Source of the DNA: Triglochin maritima | Lineage: Eukaryota; Streptophyta; Magnoliopsida; Alismatales; Juncaginaceae | Assembly (NCBI GenBank): GCA_963682175.1 | Contig: OY821782.1 | Span: 27,487,741-27,551,740, forward strand | Direction of reading: 5' to 3' | DNA length: 64,000 nucleotides | Shown: positions 21,698 through 33,035 of the stretch, piece after piece | Layout of the letters: every line of letters starts with the position of its first letter | Numbering within the stretch: position 1 is the first letter of the stretch | Notes under the pieces: model-generated | Database searches by the model: none | Seen by the model: only the letters and a program-made list of their open reading frames with translations | Told to the model about the DNA's origin: nothing | Position numbers and translations under genes: made by a program

Positions 21698-22814
21698 AAT
21701 ACCTCCACATTTACCTTTTGCTAGTCCCATGCAAAACGAAGAAAGGAAAAATATAAAAGAAAGAAAAAGCATACGAAAATAAGAAATGCTAACTCATTTT
21801 CATAGGAATCACAGTTTCACTTACCATGTGCAACAAGTCGTTAAACCTCATTGTCGCCAAGGAGGAGGAGTGGTGTCTCTTGAGGGTTTTCAACGGATAT
21901 ACCCACAAAATCCGAACACGGATGCATTATTCAACCTAGCAACACGACTTCATGGACCTACTTTTGTCGATCATTGGATATTGTAATCCTACAGGCCGAC
22001 TCTATATATGTATCTCGTCCACACACCTAGCCTAGGGAACCATTAGTGCAAGTTCATTAAGGACTTAATTGAAAGATATGAGCAACCATAATATCCCAAG
22101 TCAGAGGACTCGAATGTACCAGGCATTAAGTCCCATTGGACCTAATTTCCCGTCTGATAGGAGTTGTGCGAGAAGATAGAACACCACACTAAATTATTTT
22201 TCTCTACATATGAACCAAAACCCTACACTTAAGGTTTTATAATAGGAGTTTCATGGTCCCTAACTTTAACAAACTTCCATATACTAACAAGCATGAATTC
22301 CTTCGACTCACTAGGTTCAGGTGGATGTCTTTATTTGTTTGAGTACTGAAACTCTATGATTATTGTCACCCCGAGGGAAAACCCGAGGTGCATCCCTACG
22401 ACTAGAGATAAGACCTAAATCAGTGTACTAGATATCCTAATGCATCATATTCAAGTCGATTCTGGGAGCTTTCATTTTACTTTGCCTCTCAATAGTTTTG
22501 CAAATGTTGAACACATACAAAACTGACGAACCATTTTCATTCGCAAACACATGAAGATTTTGAAAGAAATAGAAAATTTTAAAGCACTAGGAAATAAAAA
22601 GAAGGCAAGTCACCCAAGTATCATGGTATAACAACATATATCAATGTAAATTGCAGCAGACTATGATGACCCCAACAATACAAACTAAATAAAACAAATA
22701 AAAAACAAAACAAAACACTCGACTATATACAAATGATAAAACTACCCCCAACACTTAAGCCATGGATTGTCCACCATGTATGCAAAGAATAATGCAATGC
22801 CTAACCAACTGTTG
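21698..22814 (-). other. 3' noncoding remnant of the A3 element
   Basis: Contains the polypurine tract beside the LTR (minus strand GTAAATGTGGAGGTATT, 21698-21714), the conserved hairpin block (21840-21900) with the antisense ORF 21786-21986, and a second purine tract near 22742-22765 (sense TTAAGTGTTGGGGGTAG). The order matches the other Athila-like elements here, which fixes orientation and family. I see no coding potential apart from the shared short ORF. Confidence 0.65.
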
Positions 22815-23655
22815 TCATCTCCGTCGTCGCCGAGAGGACAACCCATGTGAGGAAGAACCCCCGGGCTCCAGTTTCATAAGCATCTTGTAGATCTTCCAAT
22901 TTTGCTTTAAAAACATTGCATTTTGCTCAGATAGTGACAATGTGTCGAAGTCATAGCTGAAAAGTGTCTTCGAGTTCACAAAACCATCAGAAGAGTTGGC
23001 ATAGACGTCCTCAACATTATCTTGGTCTCGCCAGGAGTCGGGAAGTATGTGAGTATAGGCACGCGTGATCTGCTTGATATCAATTGAGACCCCTTCTGAG
23101 TCGATGAGATCTTGAGTGTAGGAAAGGTCAACATTATTGACAAGTAGGGGCATGGGTTGCCTCCCCTCCCTACACCTTTCCGCAGTGTGCAGAAATAGTT
23201 CATTGTAGCTGCATTGTTATGTTGTAGTTATTATGACATAAACCAAGTCTAGACAGGCTACGAAGAAGGTGGTGTGGTGTCGTAATCCCAAGACGTTCTT
23301 GCTTGCCCAGCGAGTGGCAACATGCACATTCTTGTACAAGCGGGTGTTACTTAAACTCCATGAGGGTTTATTGGTTCCCTCTACTAATCGCAAAATGATA
23401 AAATTTAGTGTTCGGCATTGGTGGACCTTACAATCCAAAAGGGCAACCCGGTCATTCTTTGACAATAGAGGAAGTGAGAGGATAAGTATTACTATTGATG
23501 GTGAACATCATACATTCACCTTCATCAGTCAGGGAACAATAAAATGAGACTACAAAGGATGGGGTAGAATGCTTACTCCCATCCCGATGAAGGAGAGGGC
23601 TCCACCCAAGTTTGGTAATGCGAACATCAAAAGGCTTAAGTTTGCCATTTAACAT
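22815..23655 (-). pseudogene. Unrecognised ORF remnants of the A3 element
   Basis: Two minus-strand frames, 23217-23655 (interrupted once, about 67 and 82 codons) and 22815-23153 (112 codons ending GGSSSHGLSSRRRRR). They lie where Athila elements carry the last ORF before the purine tract. An env-like or accessory ORF is possible by position only. I recognise no protease, reverse transcriptase or integrase motif. The upstream end runs into the truncated 5' LTR at about 23635, so the frame has no proper start. Confidence 0.35.
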
Positions 23656-24910
23656 GTGGGATGCACTAAAAGTTTATTGGTCCGAGCACATTTGGCCTTA
23701 ACTCTACAAATACTCCTATAGATCTTGGTATTGAGGGATTTTTACACCAGAAATGTTTATCTTTTGTTCAGGTGCCTCCGGGTTTCATTTGGGTCGTTCC
23801 TGAGTTGCAGATGGGTCATTGAGCATGACGAGAAGGTCCAAGATGCTTCAATAAGGTTCTTTCTTTTTGCATTTCAGTCGTTTCTCTTCATTTCTCTTCT
23901 TTATCATCTAAAACCTGAAATACATCAAATAACACTCGAGTATCCCAAAATTGGGGTAAAATATAGGATATATAGCATGAATGTAATGTATGATATGCTA
24001 CTAATCACCTATGTGGCAAAGCCTTTGACGATTCTCATTGGACTTATATATTGTAACAACATACAAATATTTGAAAATTCTGATATTTTGGTATTCAGAT
24101 TCTTCCTCGGTCGACCGTTTACTTTGTTGGTTGCTAGCGCACAATGACTCTTTCCACGTGTCAATATAGTCATTGGACTCACAACGGTTATTTGACTTCC
24201 AACCATTGGCACTAAAAGACAAGCTATCGATTTGGATGACGGAATAGGTCCTGAACGCTCGAAACATTGTTCGGTCATCTGAACTCATTATTTTAAGTAA
24301 GTCAACCATTTTGTTTTAGACAATTGTTCTTCAAACGGTCGACCGAATATATGAAATTTTTTGCCTAAGCTTGAGTCAAACCATTCCTTTCATTGGTCTA
24401 AATCTCACCAACTATCACAAACGACTATATTTACTATAGAGCCTATAAAAGTCTCATTTAGGAGACACAAAGATATACAACTTGATCCAACTATTTCATA
24501 CCTTCTGTGCTCCCAAGTTTCAGGCTTTCAAAGGTCCAACAACTCTAAAATTTCATTCAATTCATTCCAAGCCCAATTCAAATCCTTTGAGTGTATTCAA
24601 GTTAGAGTTTATCCACCTTCATTAAATTCCAAAGTGTTGTAAAGCCTGAGGAAGCTCCCTCTCAGATTGTGAGAGGAGAATCGATCAAGGTGAGGGTATT
24701 CATAAAGGCTCGGATTGTAAAGAGTTTATCTTCGACCAGGAACAAAGAGATTAGTTGATACTTGAGTAGGGATGAGATGATTGATCTGAACTTGAGGAGA
24801 GGATTAGATCATGACGGTGTGATCGAACCTCAATAAAATCTCCAAGGTCAACTTGTGGTTTGAAATTTTATCACTCTTATTTTATGTCCACATTTTTATT
24901 GATAATTTCA

Positions 24911-25329
24911 CTCATATGTACGGTCTAGAAGTTCGTTGTTTTCTGGAAGAATTTCTTTCAACAACTTAAGTAATGCACTAAAACTGACATCACTCTAATC
25001 GTTCGAGGCTTTGAAGGTATATAATCGTAACACTGCAGACAATCTACCGAAATCGGTGCAACCCGGATACAAAGGTTTTTCATTGTCAGACAACAAACTA
25101 CTAAGTACTTGGGGTTTATCATCAAACTTATCGGCAACATCTCAAATCATACCCTCTAACTGATCATCATCATTAACATCTTTCTGGGAAGGACTATCAC
25201 TTTCTTCCTTCGTACGTATTTCATTCTCACCATGCCATATCCAACGTGTGCATTCTTCATCAAAACATTTCTCAAACAGATGAGCCTTGATTTCTTTTAC
25301 ATCTCTTAAGAACATGTTAAGACACTTTC
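24911..25329 (-). pseudogene. CACTA (En/Spm) TNP2-type transposase, internal part
   Basis: The minus strand, read from 25329 downward, gives KAHLFEKCFDEECTRWIWHG (close to the HLxxxGFxxxYTxWxxHGE signature of the transposase-associated domain). A Ser/Asp-rich linker follows, then EKPLYPGCTDFGRLSAVLRL, SFSALLKLLKEILPENNEL and DRTYE, which match the start of the TNP2 catalytic family. A stop in MI-stop-DVADKF shows decay. The N-terminal half of the same gene is at about 36700-36830, displaced by the copia-B insertion. The sequence after DRTYE is cut by the S LTR end at 24910. TNP2 proteins cut CACTA termini; this copy is dead. Confidence 0.88.
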
Positions 25330-27376
25330 TGAAGGGAATGTGTTCTAAAAGTTTTTCTTTTAAATGTAAATTATTATGTATTGAATGAGAAATAGGTTTG
25401 TTCCTTGTTTATGTTATTCGTCTTTTAGAAGTGTTAAGGAAGATGCTCTTGGTCCTTAACCGTAGAGCTCTAAAAGATATTGGTTTGCATAAAACAAAAG
25501 ATATTCGCAATCATGGTAATTAACATGGGACATTAATTACCGAGTTAAGATTGTCGTGTTGGTCATAGATTGTTGTAGCCCTACAAGCGAGTGACAACAC
25601 GGGTATACAAAAAGAGGAAAATATTACTTTTGTATACTGAATAGACCTAATAAGTAAAACATTATAGAATTGTGTTTTCTGTGTCATTAATGTTTTACTG
25701 TGTCTTTGGTCCTTTGATATGAGACTTATATCCGATCACTTAAGAATTGCTTAATTAGACTAGTGTCTTGAGCTATCGATGAGAGTAGTGTAAAGGCATT
25801 GGTTGGTTAAGTATGACGTTTGTTGGAGAAGATAGTTAGTCAAAAGATTATCATTGCCCCTCTTAATTGAGTGATGATATTAGTGGGCCCCTTGATAAAG
25901 CAAAGTTATAATGTACACAATGTCATTTGAGTTAAGTCACATATTTATAACTAGCTTAAAGAGATCAAGAAATGAATACTAATACAAAGATGACACAATA
26001 CTACTTTGTGTGTATTCTTAATATCATGAGGCAAGGGATGGACACAAGTGGTGCACTCCATCACTAAATGGATCGGGTTTTGGTTCGAGTGGAATTAAGA
26101 CATCTAACTAATTGGGAGCTATAATGTGTAGCTAGATACCGCTTATAGCTTGTGATATTAAGCTCTTAATATCACTGCCAACTTAGTCTAGATCCTCCCA
26201 TAGGTCACACCGCAAAAACCGGGAAACAAGAAGCTTGATTTTTGGTTCATATGATGTGTCGGGTTTCTTATAGAAAATATGACATATGTGGTGAACAAGT
26301 AAAATCAATTATGTTGTAATATATATAACATAATTAGAATCATGATAAATTCATATGAAATGCATAAATTATGGGGTGCAATAATTTATTGTTGCATAGG
26401 ATAATACATTGCATAAGTTGTGAATTTGCTAAAACCCCCAAAAGTTCAAATTTTGTTGGAAATAAATCCAAAATTTGAAAAGGCAAAATCGGATAAAAGT
26501 TCGGTAATCCGTTATGGTTCGGTCGACCGAAGGATCTGTGGATCGGTCAACCGAACGTGGAACAGATAGTCATAGTTGATTGACCGAACTTCACCAAAGT
26601 GCCTGGAATTCTGGATTGGTATTCCGAACCAGAAACGGTCGACCGAACAATGTCCAGTTCTGATATTTTCGGTTAACTGAAAGGCATTCGGTTATAGACA
26701 AGAATTAGTCCTATCGGTTAAGGAGAATTTTTCTCCTTAAGAATCGGTCATCCGTCTAATACTCGGTAAAACAATCGTGACATATTCGGTTAACCGAGTG
26801 TGACTCGGTAAACCGAACTGCGATCAATTTTCTGCCTTTGATAATTAAGAGATTAATTTGATCAATGGTTGGATTAGCTCCAAACTTGGTCAAATGTTTT
26901 GTGGATGCATGTAATGCATTATGGAATTAGTTTGTGAGTGAAAATGTCAAGAAAACATGGCTTAAGAATAACCATGATTGAGATTAAGATTGGAGCCTAT
27001 AAATAGGTCCTTATTTTCCCTAATTAAGATATAAGTTTTTGCTAATTCTTTTCTCTCCTAATTCACCACAAAAAGCCACGAAAATTCTCTTAAATTCTAA
27101 GTCTTTGGAAGGAGAAATCTCAGAGACTAAGGAAGGGGTTTGTAGCTAGATTCTAAGCTAGTTTGGAGATTGATTGGCTAGCTCCTTTCTCTCCAACGTT
27201 GTTTAGGGTTTCGGTGAACACTCGGACGCATCCGGCGCAATGAGAAGCGACGATCGGTATCTTCAACGTCTCTGGAACATCAAGAAGTTTTAGAGAACTT
27301 CTAGAAATTTGTAATTGATCCTTATTGTATAAAATTTCGAAAAATATATATGCACAATTAAAGATGAAATCCTACA
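25330..27376 (+). repeat. copia-B 5' LTR
   Basis: 2047 bp, from TGAAGGGAATGTG to AATCCTACA. The region 26510-26830 holds a dense set of TCGGTCGACCGA / TCGGTTAACCGA-like palindromes. Downstream, GGAGCCTATAAATAGG (26991-27006) looks like a TATA-type core promoter and would place transcription start near 27030. That makes the palindromes upstream (U3) elements. Confidence 0.93.
26991..27006 (+). promoter_or_regulatory. Likely TATA box of the copia-B LTR
   Basis: CCTATAAATAGG is preserved in the 3' LTR copy (36311-36322) and, as CCTATTTATAGG on the plus strand, in the minus-oriented solo LTR (3992-4003). A related CCTATAAAAGG lies at 12110-12120. Its conservation in at least four LTR copies and its spacing from the LTR start suit the element promoter. 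Confidence 0.65.
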
Positions 27377-27377
27377 G

Positions 27378-27389
27378 TGGTATTAGAGC
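27378..27389 (+). promoter_or_regulatory. Primer-binding site (initiator tRNA-Met)
   Basis: TGGTATTAGAGC, one base after the LTR, differs at a single position from the usual plant copia site TGGTATCAGAGC. Confidence 0.9.
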
Positions 27390-28889
27390 ATAGGGTTCAA
27401 TTTTCTTATGATTTAAGGCTGTAAACGAATTTAGTTTACCATATAGGTTTTAAACAATTCGGTTTACCAATTTTTTGGTCTATGAATGTTTTGTTGATAT
27501 AATTCTCTATAATAATTCGTTTTAAATATTTTAAGTGTTTTAAAACATGTCATGTAATTATTAGAATTAAGATTTAGACATTAGTCTAACTTACAATAAT
27601 TTTGTTTTATAAAGAAATGATTATTTTGTAAGAGAATCAACAAAACCGAAAAACTGCGGTTGATCTTTCCATTGGAAATTGGATGGACAGCGGTTCAAAA
27701 TTATTTGTGAACTATGGATGGATGAAAAACATTTTTAATGGATTTCAAAATGTTTTTCAAAGAATTTTTTAGGATTCTAGATAATTGATAAACTAGATTG
27801 CATAGTTTATAGCGATATTGCGTGCATGGATGTTCGATTTGTCTTTACAGGAATTGTGAGTTTATATGTTCCAAATCAGCAACTATGAATGTGAATGTAT
27901 GTAATTATTATTATACAAGGGCTTATTTATATGTAAAAGCCAAAATTCTCTCTTTCTGTCTTTTAGATAATTGCATTTGCATATGAGAGGGTTTTACATA
28001 GGACTTGCACTAGTCGGTTTTTATCGAATGTGAGGAGCATGTTTATTTTCTGTAAAATCTACATCTCCGGTGCAAGAGGAAGTCGCCGCTGTAGCGCATC
28101 GATCGAGGATCAAAGATCAGGGATCGAGGATCAAGGATCGAAGGGAACATATAAACTCACACGATGTGGATTGTGTGAATGGTTTAATTTCTGTTTTTAT
28201 AATCTTGCTATGCATGTGATGAATGTGTTGAATGTTAGGATGTCTATGAATAATAATATGCATGATAACCTAAAATTCTGAATCACATGTTAAGATATGA
28301 AATTGTCCAACAAAATTAAGAGTAATTTTCCTTCTTATTTCATCCACTAACAGCCATTGATCGATGGATACTCTGCTCGCCGTTAGCGGGAGATAGCTCC
28401 CTCCATCTTTGGGAATACTGGGAGATATAATGGTTGTCTATTGTTGTGCCACAATTAAATATATGAGGTGCATTTCACCCTAGTGAAGCCCAAGTATGTT
28501 TAGTTGTGAATACAATGGATAAACGTATCTCGTATCAAATGAAAATAACTTTTCTTAACATTACCTAGAGCCCTCGCTCGGTTTTGGGAAAACGTTTTTC
28601 TTACGAGGATAGGTCATATTCCCTCATAATTAAAACGACAAGAATCACAAGAGTTTGAAGATGCTAAAATTCAAAAAGGTTGTGATTAGAAAGAGTTTAT
28701 TTCTTACCTTGATATTGTGATGTATTCGATAGCCCTTAGCTAGTCTATATTACAATTGGTGGGATCTTGGATTGCTGCATTTATGGACAAAATTTTATTT
28801 GCAGTATTTACATTTATATTCGATATATATGTATGTGTTTTAAAACATAAAATTGGCATTAAAACCTGTATGATTTATTTTGTAGAAAA
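27390..28889 (+). other. copia-B 5' leader
   Basis: 1.5 kb of AT-rich DNA without a credible long ORF between primer-binding site and gag. At 28099-28143 a short GATC-rich direct repeat (GATCGAGGATCA-type units) occurs. The equivalent leader of the second copia-B copy (50944-52413) is similar in outline (for example GTGACGTTAG versus none here), but lacks this repeat. Confidence 0.6.
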
Positions 28890-30393
28890 ATGTCGAATAT
28901 CCAACCTATCGTACGATCCATGATACAAAAACACCCTTAGCAAATGATGGCTCAAACTTCATTAGTTGGTAACTCAAACTCAATATCGTGTTAAAGTTTG
29001 AGAAACTATCTTACATTTTGGAAGGAACAATCCCAAAATGGAATGAGAGATTAACCGATGAAGAGAAAGAGGCTAAAGCCAAGTGGGAAGACCAAGAGAA
29101 CCAAGTTCACGGTCTCATGCTAGCATCCATGGGTGACTCGCTTCAAGCGAAATACTTGGATTCAAAACCCAAGAAGACCATGGAGGCTCTGTCTAAGATG
29201 TTCATGGATAGTGCTTGAAAGGAGCGCTATAAGAACACCATCGCACTCACAAGGTGCCATATGGCGGAGGGAACATCGGTATCCATGCATTTTCTCACGA
29301 GGCAAGGGTACCTTGAGAACTTGGCAAAACTCTCTTCACCAATGCCCGAGGACATTGCTGAAGATATGATTCTTGGCTCTCTAGCCCCGTCCTGTAAGGA
29401 CTTTGTGATGCACTACCACGTGCGTGAAAAAGGAGTGAGTCTTGAGGAGCTGCACAACGCTCTCAAATCTGCTGAAGTTGACATGGGCAAGGGTAGGGAC
29501 AAGCATGTCCTTGCCGTCCATGGGAGGAGCCAAAAGATTGGTAAAGGAAAGGGCAAATCTATCAAAAGTGGTTCAATCAAGAGCAAGGGAGTAGGAGGTG
29601 CTCATAAGAGTGTCTCGAGGGGCAAATCTCAGAAATCTCCAACTCCCAATATGGAGTGCTTTCACTGCGGTGGAAAAGGACACATCCTGCAAAATTGTCC
29701 CAAGTACAAGGAAGACCTTGACAACAGAGTGATTGAATGTCGGCACCCCAAAAAGGCCAAAGGTATATTTGTTATTGAAATAAATTTAGCCACCTCTGTC
29801 CAGGATTGGGTAATTGATACCGGATCTTGTGCTCACATAGTTTCTAATGTGCAGCTACTCATGGATAGGAAGCAACTCGTAAGGAACGAGGTAGAATTGA
29901 AGGTCGGAAATGGTGCGAACGTTTCTGCGGTTGCACAAGGATCTGTGGTGCTTCAATTATGTAGTGGTTTAAATTTATGTCTAAAGAATGTTTATTATGT
30001 GCCTTCGATTAGCAAGAACATTATTTCTGTATCATGCTTAGATATGGATAATTTCAATATAAATATTTCAAATTCTTGCGTGTCTATATTGAAGAATGGT
30101 GTTGTCTATGCAAAAGCATTCATAAGGAATGGTCTCTATTTTCTTGAATTGAATAATAAACAAATCTTTAATATCAATAATAAAAGACTTAAGACCACTC
30201 ACGAGAACGATACTCTCTTGTGGCACTATCGTCTTGGTCACATAAATGAAAAGTGCATCAAGAAATTGCAAGAAGCTAACCTTCTTGGTCTACTTGATTT
30301 TAAATCATTGGAGATGTGCCAACCATGTTTAATGGGAAAAATGACCAAAAAGCCTTTCAAGAAGAAAGGTCCAAGGGCGAGTGGCTTGTTGGA
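28890..30393 (+). pseudogene. copia-B gag, protease and integrase N-terminus
   Basis: Begins MSNIQPIVRSMIQKHP at 28890. A missing base near 28946 and a TGA at 29217 break the frame; the sister copy at 52414 has neither (HPLAND and DSTRKERY). Gag (UBN2-like) runs to a zinc knuckle CFHCGGKGHILQNC (about 29657-29698). Next come protease WVIDTGSCAHIVSN (about 29809-29850) and the pre-integrase zinc region LWHYRLGHIN ... CQPCLMGK (about 30220-30345). Translation is cut at GLLD (30393) by a solo LTR. One Gag-Pol polyprotein would normally be made. The long open stretch 29261-30400 shows that decay is limited. Confidence 0.92.
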
Positions 30394-31950
30394 TGATTGA
30401 TCTCGTTTTATATTTCTACCGCAAGTGCACGGCCGCGTTGAAGCGGTGGCAAATACGGGTCGTCCACTGGGAGGTGTGTCGACACTTGGTTTGTGCGAAG
30501 GCAAGGGGTAAAGAAAGGAGAAAAGGATTGGTTACACTAAACTACACTACAATGATAAACTAGAATGCAAAAGGAAATGAAGATAAGCAATAAAACTAAA
30601 CCCCAAAGGGGGTAGAGAAATAATGTGAACATAAAGAAGTGTGTGTGTGTTCATTAAGCTCCTCACAACATGTAGTGCATGAAATCATAAAACTACATCC
30701 AACTTTGCCTCTACATGAATTAAGATTTCACTACATCATTAAAACATACAAGACATTAATTGGAATGAAGCTACATGAACTCAAGTATAAAGACTATACC
30801 CTACTATGCCTCTACATGAATTAAGATTTCACTACATCATTAAAACATACAAGACATTAGCTAAGGTAAAGGCAACAAGAGCACATACACTACAAATTGT
30901 GTTTCCAACATTAACTTCATCCATATCCTAACCTTATCATTCCCCATAAAATAGGTCCACTAATCAAAGCATAAGCTAAGCTTCATTCAAGAGCATTAGC
31001 CTATCAAAGATAAGAGTGGAGACCCATTAGATGGTTATGGAAATCATATAAAGCTCAAGGGATAAAAATAACACACACTTAATACACTACATGATTATAT
31101 CACATATTTCTCCACCCCCCAAATGGGGATGGAACTACTCACTACTCATTACACTACTGATTAGACTAAGTAAAGAAAACATTTAACTAAGATACTAAAA
31201 TTACTAAACAAGAAATTAAACAAAGTAAAACAACCCACACAAAACAAACAACATAACAAAAAAAGATTTAAAAGAAACAAATAAACTTTTATTAACAATG
31301 ACTCACATTGAAGGTAGCATCCTTCTCCACCTTGAGTTATTGCTTCAAGGCTCACTCCTTAGTAGAGAGAATGCCACCAAACAATGGGTAATTACAATGG
31401 AAGGTGAAGAGTTCTATTTATAAGCATGGAAAAAGCTAATCGGGGACAATCCCCCGATGTGGGACTAAACCAATACCAAAAATAGCCTAAACGAACATTA
31501 ATACAAGTCCAGGAGAAATTTCGACGGATCCTGAGCAATATGGACTGCCAATTAGCGGTCCAAGACCGCCAATTGGCGGTCCAAAATTGTCGGATCGTGT
31601 TGGAATTTGTTGTGGGCTTTGCTTTCTGGTATTGTTGGTCTTTGATGCGGTTACTCGACTTGTTGGAGCTCCGACCCGAATAGAATTGGTAAAATACTCC
31701 CCATGATGGTGTGGAGTATTCTGTTTTGCTCTTAGGTCCTTCTGTCTTACATTCAGGTCCTTCTCCCTTGCATCTTGGTCCCTAGATCTCACCATTCAGT
31801 CCTTTTTCCCAGCTTTTGGGTCCTTTCATGGCTCTTCTCTTCAAACCTCTTTATTCCTGAAAACTAAACATAAAACTCGTCACGTAGCATTGCTTAGGTG
31901 TAAGATAATGGATATAAGATACAAATATGAGCATGAAATGATGTCAATCA
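30394..31950 (-). mobile_element. A1 solo LTR in copia-B integrase
   Basis: 1557 bp from TGATTGATCTC to TGTCAATCA on the plus view (minus-oriented LTR), flanked by perfect target duplications TTGGA (30389-30393 and 31951-31955). Removing the LTR and one duplication restores the integrase reading across the junction (GLLD followed by LIHSDVCGP). It contains the palindrome GACCGCCAATTGGCGGTC (31564-31581) and the conserved block at 30419-30482. Confidence 0.95.
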
Positions 31951-33031
31951 TTGGATTTGATACATTCCGATGTATGTGGTCCAATGAGTACTAGTGCACG
32001 AGATGGTTTCAGGTACTTCATTACATTCGCAGGTGATTATAGTCGTTATGACTATGTTTATCTAATGAGAAACAAAAGTGAGTCCTTTGACAAGTTCAAA
32101 GAATTCAAGAATGAAGTAGAGAACCAACTCGACAAGAAAATCAAGTCTCGACGAACGGATCATGGAGGTGAGTACTTAAGTGCTGAATTTGACTCATACC
32201 TAAAGGAGTTCGGTATTGTACCTCAACTTACCCCTTCCGGTACACCTCAGTGGAATGGGGTATCCGAAAGGAGGAATAGGACATTTCTCGACATGGTTCG
32301 GTCAATGATGAGTCATGCGGAATTACCTCTTTACTTTTGGAGTTATGCACTACAAACTGCGGCTTACACACTAAATAATGTTCCATCCAAATCCGTGGAG
32401 AAACTCCTTATGAGATGTGGAGTGGTAAAACACCCAATCTCAATTTTCTCAAGATTTGGGGTTGTGAGGCTTACGTCAAGAAATTGATGTCGACCAAACT
32501 TCAACCAAAAGCGGATAAGTGCTTCTTTATTGGTTATCCTCGTGAGACAAGAGGATACTACTTTTGGCATATCACCTCCAATCGAGTGATTGTAGAGAGG
32601 GATGCCACATTTCTGGAAAAGGAATTTTTGGAAAGAGTAAAAAGTAGTGGGAGTAGGGTTGTGCTTGAGGAAACTCAAGATACTCTACAAGATCATGACA
32701 TGAATGATGACATTCAAGATCATCAAGGCCCAACCGAGATTCCTTTGGTTAGTGGGAGCGTGAGTGAGAGACCCTCGCAAGAAATTGTGAGAGAATCTCA
32801 ATCATCCCCACCTAGTGTACGTTCAAGAGTTGAACGTGAACCCACTCCTCAAGAAATTGTGGAAGAAGTTCGAGAGACACGAGAAGAACCAAAAGAACTA
32901 AGAAGGTCAACGAGGGAAAGGAAGAAACCCGACTTGTATCTGGGACTTCATGAAATCATGGTACTTGATACCAATGATCCCTTGACCTTCCAAGAAGCAA
33001 TGGAAAGGGAAGACTCCAAATTATGGCTTTA
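31951..33031 (+). pseudogene. copia-B integrase
   Basis: The integrase core continues from the insertion: LIHSDVCGPM (first Asp), RRTDHGGEY (second Asp, about 32144-32170) and NGVSERRNRT (Glu, about 32251-32280), the copia DDE triad. A frameshift at about 32405 moves the continuation (WSGKTPNLNFLKIWGCEAYV, then FFIGYPRETRGYYFW) into the frame of 32415-33032. After an acidic, Ser-rich linker the frame reaches a TAA at 33030-33032 where LWL-stop-AMESE is read. The catalytic residues are intact; only the frame is broken. Confidence 0.9.
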
Positions 33032-33035
33032 AGCC

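Larger units (their letters stand above)
7916..24007 (-). mobile_element. A3 Athila-like gypsy element (deleted), with nested insertions
   Basis: Minus orientation. The 3' LTR spans 7916-8361 plus 20610-21697 (about 1.53 kb net). An internal remnant is at 21698-23635 and a 5' LTR fragment of about 370 bp at 23636-24007. Both LTR starts read TGATTA[A/G]TAGCATATCAT on the minus strand. Flanks are CCTAC (7911-7915) and CCTAT (24008-24012), a target duplication with one change. The rest of the 5' LTR, the primer-binding site and gag-pol are deleted: LTR sequence is joined to internal sequence near 23635. It interrupts the S LTR and is itself interrupted by a copia-B solo LTR at 8362-20604. Confidence 0.8.
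7448..24910 (+). mobile_element. SIRE-like (S) copia LTR, split by a nested element
   Basis: The left part (7448-7915) starts TGTTGCATTTTTGGCC, matching the S LTR start TGTTGGCTTTTTGGCC next to the SIRE-type PPT at 41335. The right part (24008-24910) includes TCGGTCGACCG (24107-24117), GTCGACCGAATAT near 24341, CAGATTGTGAGAGGAGAATC (24663-24682), and an end at TTTCA (24910). The break is the A3 element 7916-24007. No PPT or primer-binding site is visible at either end, and the flanks do not share a clear target duplication (L1 on the left, CACTA TNP2 on the right). One flank was therefore probably lost or rearranged. Confidence 0.65.
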
